Source of the DNA: an unidentified bacterial endosymbiont
GTDB taxonomy: Bacteria > Pseudomonadota > Gammaproteobacteria > Enterobacterales > Enterobacteriaceae
Length of the DNA: 64,000 nucleotides
Direction of reading: 5' to 3'
Assembly (NCBI RefSeq): GCF_918797525.1
Contig: NZ_OU963893.1
Location: 620,001 to 684,000 of the forward strand
The notes below the pieces were generated by a model. It saw only the letters and a program-made list of their open reading frames with translations. It searched no databases and was not told where the DNA came from. Shown in pieces: positions 42,116-64,000 of this stretch (positions within the stretch are counted from its first letter, which is position 1; every line of letters begins with the position of its first letter). Made by a program: the position numbers and the translations under genes.

Positions 42116-43315
42116 TTAGTTCATCAATGAGTTAAGTTGTAAAATCGGTTGCATGACCGCCACGACAATAAACAGGACGATAGCGGCCATGACGACAATC
42201 AGCGCGGGTTCAAAAATCGCCAGCGTCATCGTGATACGGTTTTGTAACTGCACTTCCTGGTTATCCGTCGCCCGCTGCATGAGCTCTCCGAGCTGACCGC
42301 TTTTTTCTCCCGAGGCAATCATGTAGAGCATCATGGGGGGGAATATTTGGGTTTTTTCAAGCGACTGGCTGACGCTGTTTCCCTGCCGTACGCTTTCCGC
42401 AGCTTCGCTGAGCCGTTGACGTATCTCCTGATTGGTAACCCCTTCTGCCGATAGCGTCATTCCCTGCAGTAGCGGAACGCCGCTGACGTTGAGAATACTG
42501 AGCGCGCGTAAGTAACGAGCACTGTCTATCGCGCAAAGCAAGGGGGCGGTAAATCGCATGTGAATTAACTGTCGGTGGAAGCGATGCCGGTTTCCTTCCC
42601 GCTTCAGCCAGTACGAGAACAGCCCCCCTCCGGCAACGACGAGGAGCACTATCCACGGGCTGTATGACGACAAAAAGTGGCTGATGGCAAGTAATGTCCG
42701 TGTGGTCAGCGGTAGCGCATGTTTGAGATGAATAAACTGTGCGGCGACTTTAGGCACCACGGCGGTAAGCAATATCACCACCACCAGAATCGCTACCGTG
42801 GTGAGTAAAGATGGATAAATTAACGCCTGCATAAGCTTGCTACGCATTCGTTGGCGGGCTTCATTGAAATCAGCCAGCCTTTCAAGCACGGCCCCGGGCT
42901 GTCCTACAGTTTCACCCGCTTTTACCAGTGTGCAGTAGACGGTATCAAACAGGCGAGGGTGCTGTTGCATCGCGGCGGAAAGGGACTGCCCTTCAAGTAC
43001 AGACTGGCGAAGCGTACCGATAATACCGACAATATTTTTGCTCTCTTTTTGTTGCTGAATTGCTGCGAGCGCTTCATCCAGCGGCAGTGCCGCTGCCATC
43101 AGAGTCGCGAGTTGACGGGTAAAAAGCGTCAGCTCGGCGTGACTCACTCGTACTGGAAAGAGCTGTAGCTTTACCCTGTTCCGTTGCTGTTTAATTGACT
43201 CCGGTAGCAGCGACTTGCTCCTGAGCTGCGCGACCATATCCCGTTCGCTTTCGGCATCGCTTACACCGGTATGACGATTGCCTTTTTCATCAGTGGCTAC
43301 CCAGCGAAATTTCAT
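42116..43315 (-). CDS. gspF: Type II secretion inner membrane platform protein GspF
   Basis: A polytopic platform protein of 399 residues that contacts GspE and GspL. It consists of two repeated cytoplasmic helical domains (about residues 65-170 and 270-375) and three membrane helices, near 170-190, 220-240 and 375-395. Family phrases are [19 protein letters not shown] and the repeat-two counterpart [15 protein letters not shown]. The start overlaps the gspE stop by 4 bp. Confidence 0.96.
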   Translation of the reverse strand: MKFRWVATDEKGNRHTGVSDAESERDMVAQLRSKSLLPESIKQQRNRVKLQLFPVRVSHAELTLFTRQLATLMAAALPLDEALAAIQQQKESKNIVGIIGTLRQSVLEGQSLSAAMQQHPRLFDTVYCTLVKAGETVGQPGAVLERLADFNEARQRMRSKLMQALIYPSLLTTVAILVVVILLTAVVPKVAAQFIHLKHALPLTTRTLLAISHFLSSYSPWIVLLVVAGGGLFSYWLKREGNRHRFHRQLIHMRFTAPLLCAIDSARYLRALSILNVSGVPLLQGMTLSAEGVTNQEIRQRLSEAAESVRQGNSVSQSLEKTQIFPPMMLYMIASGEKSGQLGELMQRATDNQEVQLQNRITMTLAIFEPALIVVMAAIVLFIVVAVMQPILQLNSLMN

Positions 43316-44787
43316 TCACTTTCCTCCGCCGACGCTTGCTCTTCTGACGTTACACGCAATACCTCTTCCAGTGAGGTCAGTCCTTGCGCTGCAGCACGCA
43401 GGCCATTTGCCAGTAAGCTGCGGTGGTTCTGGCGCTGGAGCTGGACGAGCTGTTGCTCATTGATCTCTGCATGCACGGCTTCGCGTATGTCAGGCGTCAT
43501 AACTAATAGCTCATGAATTGCCAGACGCCCCTGATAGCCGCTCTGCCGGCAGGCATTACAGCCGCTAGCCTGCCAGAGCTGAGAAGCGTCAACGCCCTGC
43601 GCCAGCAATAATTGCTGCTGTTGAGAGGTGACCGGATGAGGTGATTTGCACTGCTGACAGAGACGTCTTACCAGGCGTTGGGCAATTACGCCAACCAGCG
43701 AGGACGAGAGCAGGAAGGATTCTGTACCCATATCACGCAGGCGGGTAACGGCGCCGCTGGCGCTGTTGGTGTGTAGAGTGGAAAGGACCAGGTGCCCCGT
43801 CAGGGAGGCCTGTACGGCAATTTGAGCCGTTTCGGCATCGCGGATTTCGCCTACCATCACCACATCAGGATCCTGGCGTAATATCGCGCGCAGCCCACGG
43901 GCAAATGACATATCCACGCGTGTATTGACCTGCGTCTGGCCGATGCCTTCTAACTCGTACTCAATCGGATCTTCTACGGTGAGAACGTTACGCTCAGGGC
44001 TATTGAGCGCGGAAAGAAGGGCGTACAGAGTGGTGCTTTTCCCGGAACCCGTGGGACCCGTGACCAGAATAATGCCGTGAGGCAGGGCAATAAGCCGCTT
44101 TAGATCGCGAATGTCTTCCACAGACATATCCAGCTTGTCGAGCGACAGCCGCAGGCTGGTTTTATCCAGCAGACGTAACACAACCCGTTCACCGTGCTGA
44201 GAAGGCAGAGTAGAAACGCGCACATCGACGTTTCGATTACCTATCTTTAAGGTGATACGACCGTCCTGCGGCAGCCGCTTTTCGGCAATATCCAGCCTGG
44301 CCATAATTTTGATGCGAGAGATGAACAACGCGGCCAGCTTTTTATTTGGCTGGACGACCGGGCGCAATACGCCGTCCACCCGGAAGCGGATGCTCATCGT
44401 TTTTTCAAACACTTCGATATGAATATCGGAGGCATGCTCCTTAAGCGCTTCGCTGAGTACGGCGTTAATGAGCCTGATAACGGGCGCATCTGATTGCTCG
44501 TTAAGCAGATCTTCATTTGTCGGGATCTCATCGGAGAGGGCGCTGAGATCGTCCGAGTTATTAATATCTTCCGCAATGAGCTGGGCCGTGCCGCTATTTT
44601 GCTGGTAAAGATGCTCCAGCTTTTCCGTAAACTGCTGAGGGGTGAGTTGGGTAAAGCGAGTGCAGTCGGGAGCCACGGATGCTACCTCGAGCAGATCCTC
44701 AAGCGTAGCACCCGCCGTGTAGAACAGCTCCTGCTGATGAGCGGCAATGTTTATGCGCTGCGCTTTTTTCCATGCGTACAGATTCAT
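43312..44787 (-). CDS. gspE: Type II secretion ATPase GspE
   Basis: The cytoplasmic hexameric ATPase that powers pseudopilus assembly, 491 residues. Walker A is GPTGSGKST (residues 244-252), the Asp box and Walker B region read [15 protein letters not shown], and the His box is [10 protein letters not shown] tetracysteine zinc site is formed by C377, C380, C410 and C413. The N-terminal domain binds GspL. It overlaps gspD and gspF by 4 bp each. Confidence 0.97.
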   Translation of the reverse strand: MNLYAWKKAQRINIAAHQQELFYTAGATLEDLLEVASVAPDCTRFTQLTPQQFTEKLEHLYQQNSGTAQLIAEDINNSDDLSALSDEIPTNEDLLNEQSDAPVIRLINAVLSEALKEHASDIHIEVFEKTMSIRFRVDGVLRPVVQPNKKLAALFISRIKIMARLDIAEKRLPQDGRITLKIGNRNVDVRVSTLPSQHGERVVLRLLDKTSLRLSLDKLDMSVEDIRDLKRLIALPHGIILVTGPTGSGKSTTLYALLSALNSPERNVLTVEDPIEYELEGIGQTQVNTRVDMSFARGLRAILRQDPDVVMVGEIRDAETAQIAVQASLTGHLVLSTLHTNSASGAVTRLRDMGTESFLLSSSLVGVIAQRLVRRLCQQCKSPHPVTSQQQQLLLAQGVDASQLWQASGCNACRQSGYQGRLAIHELLVMTPDIREAVHAEINEQQLVQLQRQNHRSLLANGLRAAAQGLTSLEEVLRVTSEEQASAEESE

Positions 44788-46775
44788 TTCGTACGCTCTT
44801 CCCTGAAAGGATTTTTGGCGGCTGGTACGGTTGGAGGGTTGTCAAACGCGCGCTCGTCCAGCTCATCTATACCATCGACATGAATCAGTTTACCGCTCTG
44901 TTTATTGCTTCTCTCCTTCTGCATATCCCTGTAACCATTATATTTATCCCGTGAGAGTGAACGGTAAATTTCGTCGTCTCTGATTATGGTTGGACGGATG
45001 AAGACCATCAGATTGCGTTTGCTTTTTTCATTATAGGTGTAGCGGAAGAGCTGCCCGATCAAAGGGATATCACCCAACAGAGGAACCTTTGAGACCTCCT
45101 GTTTACTGGTATCATCCATCAAACCGCCCAGCACTACGGTTTCGCCGCTTTTGACCAGAACCGCGTTCTGCACGGTGCGGGTGTTAAAGGTCGGACCAAG
45201 TGATGAAGAGGTTGTCGAGGAGTCGACGCTGGAAACCTCTTGTTCGATCTCCATCAAAACAGAGTCGCCCTCGTTGATTTGAGGCGTTACCTTCAGCTTT
45301 GTCCCAACAGTTTTACGCTCGACGGTGTTGTAAATGTTATCGCCCGAGGTGGTTTGCGAGCCTGAGAGTACGGGAACGTCCTGACCAACGTTGAACGAGG
45401 CTTCTTTGTTATCGAGCGTCACGATGCTCGGGGTGGAAAGGATATCGTTTTTATTGTCGGTATTAAGCGCGGTCAGGAGAACTCCCCAGTCGCCGTTGAA
45501 AAAGCCAGCCGCGAGACCGCTGTAGTTACTGAAGAGATTGTAAGCCGGGTTGTCGCTGGTCATGCCACCCTGAGCCTTATATTCTTTGATACCCTGCGCC
45601 GCGTTAAATATCGGCAAGCCGGTTTTGGTAAACTGTTGTCCACCAACGTTTTTGTTTGCCCACTGAACGCCCAGATTAAGACCTTTACCGTCCTGAACTT
45701 CCACGATAATCGCTTCAACAAGCACCTGGGCTCGTCGAATATCCAGTTTTGCAATAACATCTCCCAACTGTTGCAGGATCCCCTGATCGGCGGTGACCAC
45801 CAGAGAGTTGGTCTGTTCATCTGCAGTAATTGAAATACCGTTACCGCTGCTGCTGCTGGTGGTGGCTTTGGCTGTACCGCCTTTCTCATCCTGTAACTTT
45901 TGCGTGACGCCAGTCAGGACCTCGACAAGCTTGTCAGCCTTGGCGTATTTCAAATACCAGACACGGGTGTTGCCTTGCCCCTGATCCTGCGTATCAAGGC
46001 GCGAAATAAGCTGCATAACCCGTGCACGTGCACGATCCGAACCGCTGACGATAAGAGCGTTCGTTCTTTTGTCGGCAACGATGCGCGTCTGGAGGGTGGC
46101 TGGTTTCGCCTCTTTTCCGCTTTCTCGCGACAGGTCAGTAAGCACATCGGCCAGATCGGTGGCTGAAGCGTACTTCAAAGGGATGATTTGCTCTTTTTCA
46201 TCCCCCATCACATCGACGCGCTTAATCACCTCAAGCAGCCGGTTTACGGTTGATGCCTTACCGGTAATGATCAATGCGTTTGAAGGTTCATAGTGCACGA
46301 CGTTACCCACGCCGCCGCCATCAAGCATCTGGCGCAGCAGAGGAGACAAGGCGCGGGCGGGGACGTTTTCCAGCGAAACGATACGGGTAACCAGTTCATC
46401 ACCCCTGCCAGGTTTGGCGCCTGTAGAAAGTCTTCCAGGTAAGGTCTTAGCCTTTTCGGAGCGCACAACTTTCAGCAAGCCATTATCGAGACTGATGAGT
46501 GAGAAACCATACAGATCCAGTACGCTCAGGAAAAACTGATAATATTCTTCTTCATCAAACGTATCAGCGCTTCTGACGGAGATAGTCGCCTTCACGTCTG
46601 GATCAATCAGAATGGTCTTGCCTGTATTCTGCCCCACAATATTGACGAATGTTTCTATGTCAGCGCCATTAAAGTTAGCAGTGTAATCCGCTGATAATGC
46701 GGGCTTACAGGTGACAATTAGCAGTAATGCCAGCGAGATAGCTTTCAGACGCTGGCCTCGAAAAATCCCTTCCAT
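44784..46775 (-). CDS. gspD: Type II secretion secretin GspD
   Basis: Outer-membrane channel of the system, a 15-mer of 663 residues. It has a signal peptide of about 30 residues, and N0 begins at [19 protein letters not shown]. Domains N1 to N3 follow, including a Gly/Ser-rich loop SSSSGNGIS in N3, and then the secretin core with VPVLSG and [17 protein letters not shown] near residue 590. The short C-terminal S-domain would bind a pilotin; no gspS is visible in the window. Confidence 0.97.
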   Translation of the reverse strand: MEGIFRGQRLKAISLALLLIVTCKPALSADYTANFNGADIETFVNIVGQNTGKTILIDPDVKATISVRSADTFDEEEYYQFFLSVLDLYGFSLISLDNGLLKVVRSEKAKTLPGRLSTGAKPGRGDELVTRIVSLENVPARALSPLLRQMLDGGGVGNVVHYEPSNALIITGKASTVNRLLEVIKRVDVMGDEKEQIIPLKYASATDLADVLTDLSRESGKEAKPATLQTRIVADKRTNALIVSGSDRARARVMQLISRLDTQDQGQGNTRVWYLKYAKADKLVEVLTGVTQKLQDEKGGTAKATTSSSSGNGISITADEQTNSLVVTADQGILQQLGDVIAKLDIRRAQVLVEAIIVEVQDGKGLNLGVQWANKNVGGQQFTKTGLPIFNAAQGIKEYKAQGGMTSDNPAYNLFSNYSGLAAGFFNGDWGVLLTALNTDNKNDILSTPSIVTLDNKEASFNVGQDVPVLSGSQTTSGDNIYNTVERKTVGTKLKVTPQINEGDSVLMEIEQEVSSVDSSTTSSSLGPTFNTRTVQNAVLVKSGETVVLGGLMDDTSKQEVSKVPLLGDIPLIGQLFRYTYNEKSKRNLMVFIRPTIIRDDEIYRSLSRDKYNGYRDMQKERSNKQSGKLIHVDGIDELDERAFDNPPTVPAAKNPFREERTK

Positions 46776-47579
46776 TTAGTTTTCCTTTCCGTCCTGGAAT
46801 TGGTGAACTGAAACATTAATTACTCGTGGTGATGCATTTCTTAATAGGGTGAGCTGGGCCATCTGAAGATGCTTAAGCATCTCCTGCGCTTTCTCAATAT
46901 TGGCCTGCTGCGTTAACGAAACGTTATTTATCTTAATAGCGACGTCTCCCGGCTCAAGAGACGCTCGAGAAAACAATGTTGCCTTATTACGGGGTAGCAG
47001 GCGTAAACCGCGCAAGGCATTTTTATCGAATACCGGGTTGGTCTCAATAAAATCAGATAACGCTGCAGTTGCCTGATGCGTCTCCTGATTAGCGCTCACC
47101 GATGACGCTATCAAATCGTCCAGTAATGTAAGCTGCTGAGTATGTCCCTCTGATGAGAAGATCACCTTGTTCTTTGTGATGTCTGCTATCCGCACATTGC
47201 TGGACGATTTCAGACGATCGTTGATGGCATAACTACTCTGTTGACCATCTTCATCAAGAATTGCACGTGAAACTAATCTATCCGTACTATGAATAATTCC
47301 GTACAGATGAACCCCGGATAAGACATCCTCTTTTGGCGTTAATGTTGTCATTTCAGACGTTTCTGTTGCCACGGATGACAAATTCCATTTATATATTCCG
47401 CTCGTTTTATTCACCTTGCTTATAATATCAGTGTGTTCACGCAATGCGCTATTTTCAACCCACAGAGCATATCCGCTGTGTATGGTTATCAGAATGCATA
47501 TAACGCTCGCCAATGTAATTAGCAGGTAAAATGCATTATAAAGTAACGGGCTTTTTAATGTGAGGGGCACAGTATTCAT
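46776..47579 (-). CDS. gspC: Type II secretion protein GspC
   Basis: An inner-membrane protein that links the platform to the secretin, 267 residues. One membrane helix is at about residues 15-38. The homology region, containing VHLYGIIHSTDRLVSRAILDEDG, binds GspD N0, and a PDZ domain (about 185-265) contains GLRLLPRNKATLFSRASLEPGD. It is the first gene of the minus-strand gsp operon, divergent from gspA across 144 AT-rich base pairs that must hold both promoters. Confidence 0.94.
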   Translation of the reverse strand: MNTVPLTLKSPLLYNAFYLLITLASVICILITIHSGYALWVENSALREHTDIISKVNKTSGIYKWNLSSVATETSEMTTLTPKEDVLSGVHLYGIIHSTDRLVSRAILDEDGQQSSYAINDRLKSSSNVRIADITKNKVIFSSEGHTQQLTLLDDLIASSVSANQETHQATAALSDFIETNPVFDKNALRGLRLLPRNKATLFSRASLEPGDVAIKINNVSLTQQANIEKAQEMLKHLQMAQLTLLRNASPRVINVSVHQFQDGKEN

Positions 47580-47723
47580 ACATTCATTATTAAGAACGAC
47601 TAAAAAGTCAGGCTATATCTTGTTAATGCTTGCGATAATATAATTGGCCTCTCGTAAGCAGCAAGTAGTTTGCGACCATATGGCTTTATTTTAGGAATAG
47701 ATTAATTTTTGAGGTCAATACGC

Positions 47724-49196
47724 ATGCTCAAGGATGAACCGATAGATTTTAATACTACCCGGCACGAACGGATGTTTGAGAGTCTTCTTACGACGCTTAC
47801 GTATGAACACTGGGTGGTACTGCAGGGAGAGAAAGGCAGTGGGAAAAGTACGCTGGTGCGCGGCATGCTCGCCGCCTGGCCACATCGGGTCATTACGATC
47901 TGTCCGGTTAATAGCAAGGGTTATCGGTGGGAATTAACTGTCATTGCTGATACTCAGGATGCGGGTAATTTAACCGGACGCTCGTTTGCCTTAGCTTCAC
48001 TCTGGCCTGAGCTACTGCATGCTTTGGAAGTGATGCCAGGAAGACTGCCGTTGTTTGTTCTGGAAGATGGGCATCGGTTAACTAAAAACCTTATGGCTAC
48101 GGTAAACGCATTCACGGCGCTAATGCCAACGGCCCGTTTATTGCTAACTGGCAGGTTTACCCGCTGCCAGCAACGCCAGCTACGCATGAATCATCCTGTT
48201 TGGTTCGATATCGCCTCCGCTAACCTTAAAGACTTTCGACAAGTGATGGCTTCCCATGCTGGCGTGGATCTCGCTTGTGGAAATCCGTTTCCCGATACGT
48301 TCATCCGGAAGATTATGAAGCGCAGCCGGGGCGATTTACGCTTAGCGGCCCGTGCGGGACGTTTTTTCTATAAGAGATATGAGGAGTGCGACGAGCCGCA
48401 TGCGCTTATCTCGCATTCTCAACAACACGACGCATTACGCCTGCTGCCATCGCCTCGACGCAGGGGGCTGTTGTGTATGGCGTTGATTGTTACCGCCGCA
48501 ATATGGGGAAGCGCTGGCGGGTATTTCTCTCAACCGTTGTCCCGCTGGTTACCTTCTCCCGAAACGCTGCTACCCACATCACCCGCTGTTAAGGACGCGC
48601 CGTCTCTTGTTTCGCACAGAATGTCTTCTAATGAATCGCTCGCGTTGCTGTATAGCGTCTGGGGTTATGAGGTGGACAAGAGTGAAGCCTGGTGCGACCA
48701 GGCATACCGTGCAGGCATGGCGTGCGTGTCAGGTAAGGAAAATCTGGCATCCCTGATGGCTCAAAGCCTGCCATGGATTGCCACTCTGGAAATCGATAAC
48801 GCCAGCATTCCGGTTGTTATCATCGGAGAAGGAGAGGGGGCAATCATCGCATTGTCTGCGGGTAAAACCTGGCTCCTGGATAAAGCCTGGTTCAGTAATG
48901 TATGGAAGGGAAGCTATACGCTGATGTGGAAGCCATCACCCGATGGCAACGCGAGTATCACAAAGAAAAGCAGCATCGATGATGTCGCGTGGCTCGATAC
49001 AATGCTGAGCCGTGTGTTGAACGTTGAGGCAGAAAATACAGGCGAGTGGAGTCCAATGCTAACTGAGAAGATCCGCCAGTTTCAGACGCAAAACAACATT
49101 AAGGCCGATGGCGTAATGGGCAAGGTCACTCTTATCCGGCTGTGGCAAGTGCTGGGTGAAAGTCCAAAGCTGACGCATGAAGGAGCGAAGGTATGA
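47724..49196 (+). CDS. gspA: GspA, ExeA-type ATPase with peptidoglycan-binding domain
   Basis: The ATPase of the GspAB pair, which helps insert the secretin through the peptidoglycan. The 490 residues start at ATG 47724 behind GAGG; a TTG 15 bp upstream is less likely. The AAA domain has Walker A GEKGSGKST (residues 35-43), and a membrane helix lies near residue 265 (GLLCMALIVTAAIWGSAGGYF). A periplasmic part follows, with a C-terminal PG-binding-1 domain (IRQFQTQNNIKADGVMGKVT). Its stop overlaps gspB by 4 bp. Confidence 0.94.
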   Translation: MLKDEPIDFNTTRHERMFESLLTTLTYEHWVVLQGEKGSGKSTLVRGMLAAWPHRVITICPVNSKGYRWELTVIADTQDAGNLTGRSFALASLWPELLHALEVMPGRLPLFVLEDGHRLTKNLMATVNAFTALMPTARLLLTGRFTRCQQRQLRMNHPVWFDIASANLKDFRQVMASHAGVDLACGNPFPDTFIRKIMKRSRGDLRLAARAGRFFYKRYEECDEPHALISHSQQHDALRLLPSPRRRGLLCMALIVTAAIWGSAGGYFSQPLSRWLPSPETLLPTSPAVKDAPSLVSHRMSSNESLALLYSVWGYEVDKSEAWCDQAYRAGMACVSGKENLASLMAQSLPWIATLEIDNASIPVVIIGEGEGAIIALSAGKTWLLDKAWFSNVWKGSYTLMWKPSPDGNASITKKSSIDDVAWLDTMLSRVLNVEAENTGEWSPMLTEKIRQFQTQNNIKADGVMGKVTLIRLWQVLGESPKLTHEGAKV

Positions 49197-49570
49197 GCCT
49201 GAACCAGGACAGTTACCATAATGAGGAAAATAGCTTTATCCACCCGGAAATGCCGACGTCGAATTGGCGGCGAGCTCACATTGCAGTGTGTTGGCTGGTC
49301 TATAGTGCTGCCCTGGCGGTGTTAGGCTATTACGTACACGGCCGCTTTGCCGTGAATGTGCGTCCTGAATCTGTGGCCCAGAACTACCGTCTCTCAGACG
49401 CGCACTATATATATAAGAAACAACCTTTGCCGTTACCAGAGGATAGTACGGAAGAGATGAGTACGGATGAGGGCGACATTGAGCAGCAGCCCGCGACGGA
49501 GGAACCTGCTGAAGATATCGATCTTAAAGCCAGGGTGAAGCAGGCGATGGCTGAACTCGACCAGCAATGA
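49193..49570 (+). CDS. gspB: GspB, secretin assembly partner of GspA
   Basis: A 125-residue membrane protein with a single helix at about residues 29-48 (HIAVCWLVYSAALAVLGYYV) and a periplasmic tail that includes YRLSDAHYIYKKQPLPLPEDS and a very acidic end. It is shorter than typical ExeB proteins and close to E. coli GspB (about 139). It overlaps gspA by 4 bp (ATGA). The S10 operon promoter starts 40 bp downstream. Confidence 0.88.
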   Translation: MSLNQDSYHNEENSFIHPEMPTSNWRRAHIAVCWLVYSAALAVLGYYVHGRFAVNVRPESVAQNYRLSDAHYIYKKQPLPLPEDSTEEMSTDEGDIEQQPATEEPAEDIDLKARVKQAMAELDQQ

Positions 49571-49610
49571 AAGAAGCAACAAAAGGTGGGTCATTATCGA
49601 CACACCTGGC

Positions 49611-49638
49611 TTGCATTAAGTCTGGAAATACGTATAAT
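49611..49638 (+). promoter_or_regulatory. S10 operon promoter
   Basis: -35 TTGCAT (49611-49616) and a perfect -10 TATAAT (49633-49638) with a 16-bp spacer, followed by a GC-rich discriminator GCGCGGGC typical of stringently controlled promoters. Transcription should begin near 49645. Confidence 0.9.
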
Positions 49639-49644
49639 GCGCGG

Positions 49645-50125
<481 letters not shown>

Positions 50126-50145
50126 TCAGGTCATCGAGCGATTGA

Positions 50146-52541
<2,396 letters not shown>

Positions 52542-52554
52542 TTTTAGAGGATAA

Positions 52555-52836
<282 letters not shown>

Positions 52837-52841
52837 GGTAG

Positions 52842-54770
<1,929 letters not shown>

Positions 54771-54790
54771 TAGAGTACGCTCTCAATACG

Positions 54791-54825
54791 AATAAACGGC
54801 TCAGCGATGAGCCGTTTATTTTTTC
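54791..54825 (+). terminator. Terminator of the S10 operon
   Basis: AATAAACGGCTCA-GCGA-TGAGCCGTTTATT is a 13-bp perfect stem with a T-run. The S10 and spc operons are therefore separate units, although some read-through is known in E. coli. Confidence 0.9.
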
Positions 54826-54845
54826 TACCCATATTGTAGAAGCGG

Positions 54846-54854
54846 TGTTATAAT
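54846..54854 (+). promoter_or_regulatory. spc operon promoter (extended -10)
   Basis: TGT-TATAAT is a perfect extended -10 element, followed by the GC-rich discriminator GCCGCGCC. A -35 box is poor, as in E. coli spc. Start expected near 54861, about 75 nt before rplN. Confidence 0.85.
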
Positions 54855-54922
54855 GCCGCGCCCTCGATATGGGGCTTTTTAATGGCTCTGATTTTAGAGT
54901 CTCAGGTAGTAGTTGACATTAG

Positions 54923-56185
<1,263 letters not shown>

Positions 56186-56199
56186 GGTAGGGTTACTGA

Positions 56200-56505
<306 letters not shown>

Positions 56506-56529
56506 TTACCAATTGAATCACGGGAGTAA

Positions 56530-57837
<1,308 letters not shown>

Positions 57838-57842
57838 GGTAG

Positions 57843-58976
<1,134 letters not shown>

Positions 58977-58983
58977 GTAGCAG

Positions 58984-60463
<1,480 letters not shown>

Positions 60464-60481
60464 TTATTTCGCATATTTTTC

Positions 60482-60517
60482 TTGCAAAGTTGGGTTGAGC
60501 TGGCTAGATTAGCCAGC
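60482..60517 (+). promoter_or_regulatory. alpha operon promoter overlapping an inverted repeat
   Basis: -35 TTGCAA (60482-60487) and -10 TAGATT (60505-60510) with a 17-bp spacer, as in E. coli. The -10 lies within GCTGGCTA-GAT-TAGCCAGC (60499-60517), a hairpin that may end the spc transcript. Confidence 0.75.
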
Positions 60518-60966
<449 letters not shown>

Positions 60967-60979
60967 TCGGGGTGATTGA

Positions 60980-61372
<393 letters not shown>

Positions 61373-61401
61373 CGCTCGTTTTTTAGGTTAGTTGGAGATA
61401 G

Positions 61402-62025
<624 letters not shown>

Positions 62026-62050
62026 AGCTTAGTACCAAAGAGAGGACACA

Positions 62051-63040
62051 ATGCAGGGTTCTGTGACAGAGTTTCTAAAACCGCGCCTGGTAGATATCGA
62101 GCAACTGAGTTCGACGCACGCCAAGGTGACCCTTGAGCCTTTAGAGCGTGGCTTTGGCCATACTCTGGGTAACGCACTGCGCCGTATTCTGCTCTCATCG
62201 ATGCCGGGTTGCGCGGTGACCGAGGTTGAGATTGATGGTGTACTTCATGAGTACAGCACCAAAGAAGGCGTTCAGGAAGATATCCTTGAAATCCTGCTCA
62301 ACCTGAAAGGGCTGGCGGTGAGAGTTCAGGGTAAAGATGAAGTTATTCTTACTCTGAATAAATCTGGCATTGGCCCTGTGACTGCAGCCGACATCACCCA
62401 CGACGGTGATGTTGAAATCGTCAAGCCGCAGCACGTGATCTGCCACCTGACCGATGAGAACGCAGCTATTAGCATGCGTATCAAAGTTCAGCGCGGTCGT
62501 GGTTATGTGCCGGCTTCTGCCCGAATTCATTCGGAAGAAGATGAGCGCCCAATCGGCCGTCTGCTGGTCGACGCATGCTATAGCCCTGTAGAGCGTATTG
62601 CCTACAATGTTGAAGCAGCGCGTGTAGAACAGCGTACCGACCTGGACAAGCTGGTCATCGAAATGGAAACCAATGGCACAATCGATCCTGAAGAGGCGAT
62701 TCGTCGTGCGGCAACCATCCTGGCAGAGCAACTGGAAGCTTTCGTTGACTTACGTGATGTACGTCAGCCGGAAGTGAAAGAAGAGAAACCAGAATTCGAT
62801 CCGATCCTGCTGCGCCCTGTTGACGATCTCGAATTGACTGTCCGCTCTGCTAACTGCCTTAAGGCAGAAGCTATCCACTATATCGGTGATCTGGTACAGC
62901 GTACCGAGGTTGAGTTGCTGAAAACGCCGAACCTGGGTAAAAAATCTCTTACCGAGATTAAAGACGTGCTGGCTTCACGTGGTCTGTCTCTGGGCATGCG
63001 CCTGGAAAACTGGCCACCGGCTAGCATTGCTGACGAGTAA
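62051..63040 (+). CDS. rpoA: RNA polymerase alpha subunit
   Basis: A 329-residue subunit with an N-terminal dimerisation domain (to about residue 235), a flexible acidic linker (VKEEKPEFD) and a C-terminal domain that binds UP elements and activators such as CRP. The C-terminal [20 protein letters not shown] includes the arginine corresponding to R265. It starts 25 bp after rpsD behind AGAGGA. Confidence 0.99.
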
Positions 63041-63056
63041 CCGGATCACAGGTTAA

Positions 63057-63467
<411 letters not shown>

Positions 63468-63480
63468 TCTGCAGTAACGT

Positions 63481-63509
63481 AAAAAAACCCGCTCCGGCGG
63501 GTTTTTTTA
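63481..63509 (+). terminator. Terminator of the alpha operon
   Basis: AAAAAAACCCGC-TCCG-GCGGGTTTTTTT is a strong intrinsic terminator. The A-run on the left makes it potentially bidirectional. Confidence 0.95.
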
Positions 63510-63574
63510 TATCCGTAAAATCCCCACTTATCTACAATGACGCTATCTATTCTGTTCAGTATCTGGAGTTCATC

Positions 63575-63943
63575 ATGTGGTTGCTCGATCAGTGGGCAGA
63601 ACGTCATATCAGCGATGCCCAAAGAAAAGGCGAATTCGATAATCTTCCGGGAAGTGGCGAGCCGCTAGCGCTGGATGATGATTCACACGTCGCGCCTGAA
63701 TTACGCTCTGGTTACCGCTTGCTCAAGAACGCGGGATGTTTACCTCCCGAGCTTCAACAGCGCAAAGAGGCTTTTGAGCTTGCTGACCTGCTCAAAGGCA
63801 TTCGCAAGGACGATCCCCGACACAGCGAGTTCACCCGCCGACTGGCATTGATTGAACTGAAGCTCCGCCAGGCGGGTATGAACACTGACTTTTTGCATGG
63901 AGAATATTGTGAAAAATTAATGTACAGAGTGCAACAGGAGTAG
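63575..63943 (+). CDS. yhdN: YhdN, DUF1992 protein
   Basis: A 122-residue soluble protein of the DnaJ-homologue-like DUF1992 family; no function is established. MWLLDQWAERHISDAQRKGEF and the GSGEPLALDDDSHVAPELRS segment are the conserved parts; the rest is helical and charged. The ATG follows a TCTGGAG site. The stop lies 2 bp before zntR, indicating cotranscription, as in E. coli. Confidence 0.94.
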   Translation: MWLLDQWAERHISDAQRKGEFDNLPGSGEPLALDDDSHVAPELRSGYRLLKNAGCLPPELQQRKEAFELADLLKGIRKDDPRHSEFTRRLALIELKLRQAGMNTDFLHGEYCEKLMYRVQQE

Positions 63944-63945
63944 TT

Positions 63946-64000
63946 ATGTTCCGAATTGGTGAACTTGCAAAGCTCGCTAACGTAACCCCGGATACCATCC
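63946..64000 (+). CDS. zntR: ZntR, MerR-family zinc regulator, first 18 codons
   Basis: Only MFRIGELAKLANVTPDTI is present before the window ends. This is the start of a MerR-type helix-turn-helix and matches ZntR, the zinc-responsive activator of the zntA efflux pump. The position after yhdN supports the call. Ligand residues lie outside the window. Confidence 0.85.
   Translation, partial: MFRIGELAKLANVTPDTI

Overview
The window is a chromosomal segment of an enteric gammaproteobacterium (Enterobacteriaceae). Gene order and protein sequences follow the E. coli crp to rpoA region closely. The malonate decarboxylase operon, a codA gene next to nirB and a complete-looking gsp cluster point to the Enterobacter/Lelliottia/Klebsiella side of the family. 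The genus is an inference from gene content, not a measurement. No insertion sequence, prophage, tRNA, rRNA or CRISPR array was seen.

Layout. 1-3600: the 5' part of nirB (minus strand) with a readable FNR/NarL promoter, codA (plus), a 3' remnant of tsgA, and ppiA behind a CpxR box. 3700-11900: a yhfG-fic gene fused in frame, pabA, argD behind tandem ARG boxes, yhfK, crp, yhfA, prkB, yheU and yheT. 12100-20080: the mdcABCDEFGH malonate decarboxylase operon and its LysR regulator mdcR, lying between yheT and yheS, which are adjacent in E. coli. 20100-28630: yheS, kefGB, yheV, slyD, slyX, fkpA, yheO and tusDCB. 28650-33160: the str operon (rpsL, rpsG, fusA, tufA). 33400-49570: a chitinase gene, bfd-bfr, and a type II secretion cluster (gspC to gspM plus gspO on minus, gspAB on plus). 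49570-63470: the S10, spc and alpha ribosomal protein operons with secY and rpoA. 63575-64000: yhdN and the start of zntR.

How the genes work together. MdcA, C, D and E form the decarboxylase. MdcB and MdcG make and attach the phosphoribosyl-dephospho-CoA arm, MdcH primes the carrier protein, and MdcF imports malonate. The chitinase is the likely cargo of the neighbouring type II secretion system. The sulfur relay TusBCD, the glutathione-gated KefGB and the ribosomal operons are housekeeping.

Most of the window is ordinary core genome, and no wholly new system was found. The points worth a second look are: the YhfG-Fic fusion, which keeps the antitoxin SxxxE motif on the same chain as the Fic domain; an apparent single-base frameshift in gspH; the codA replacement of most of tsgA; the C-terminally extended chitinase; and mutually exclusive hairpins in front of yheO.
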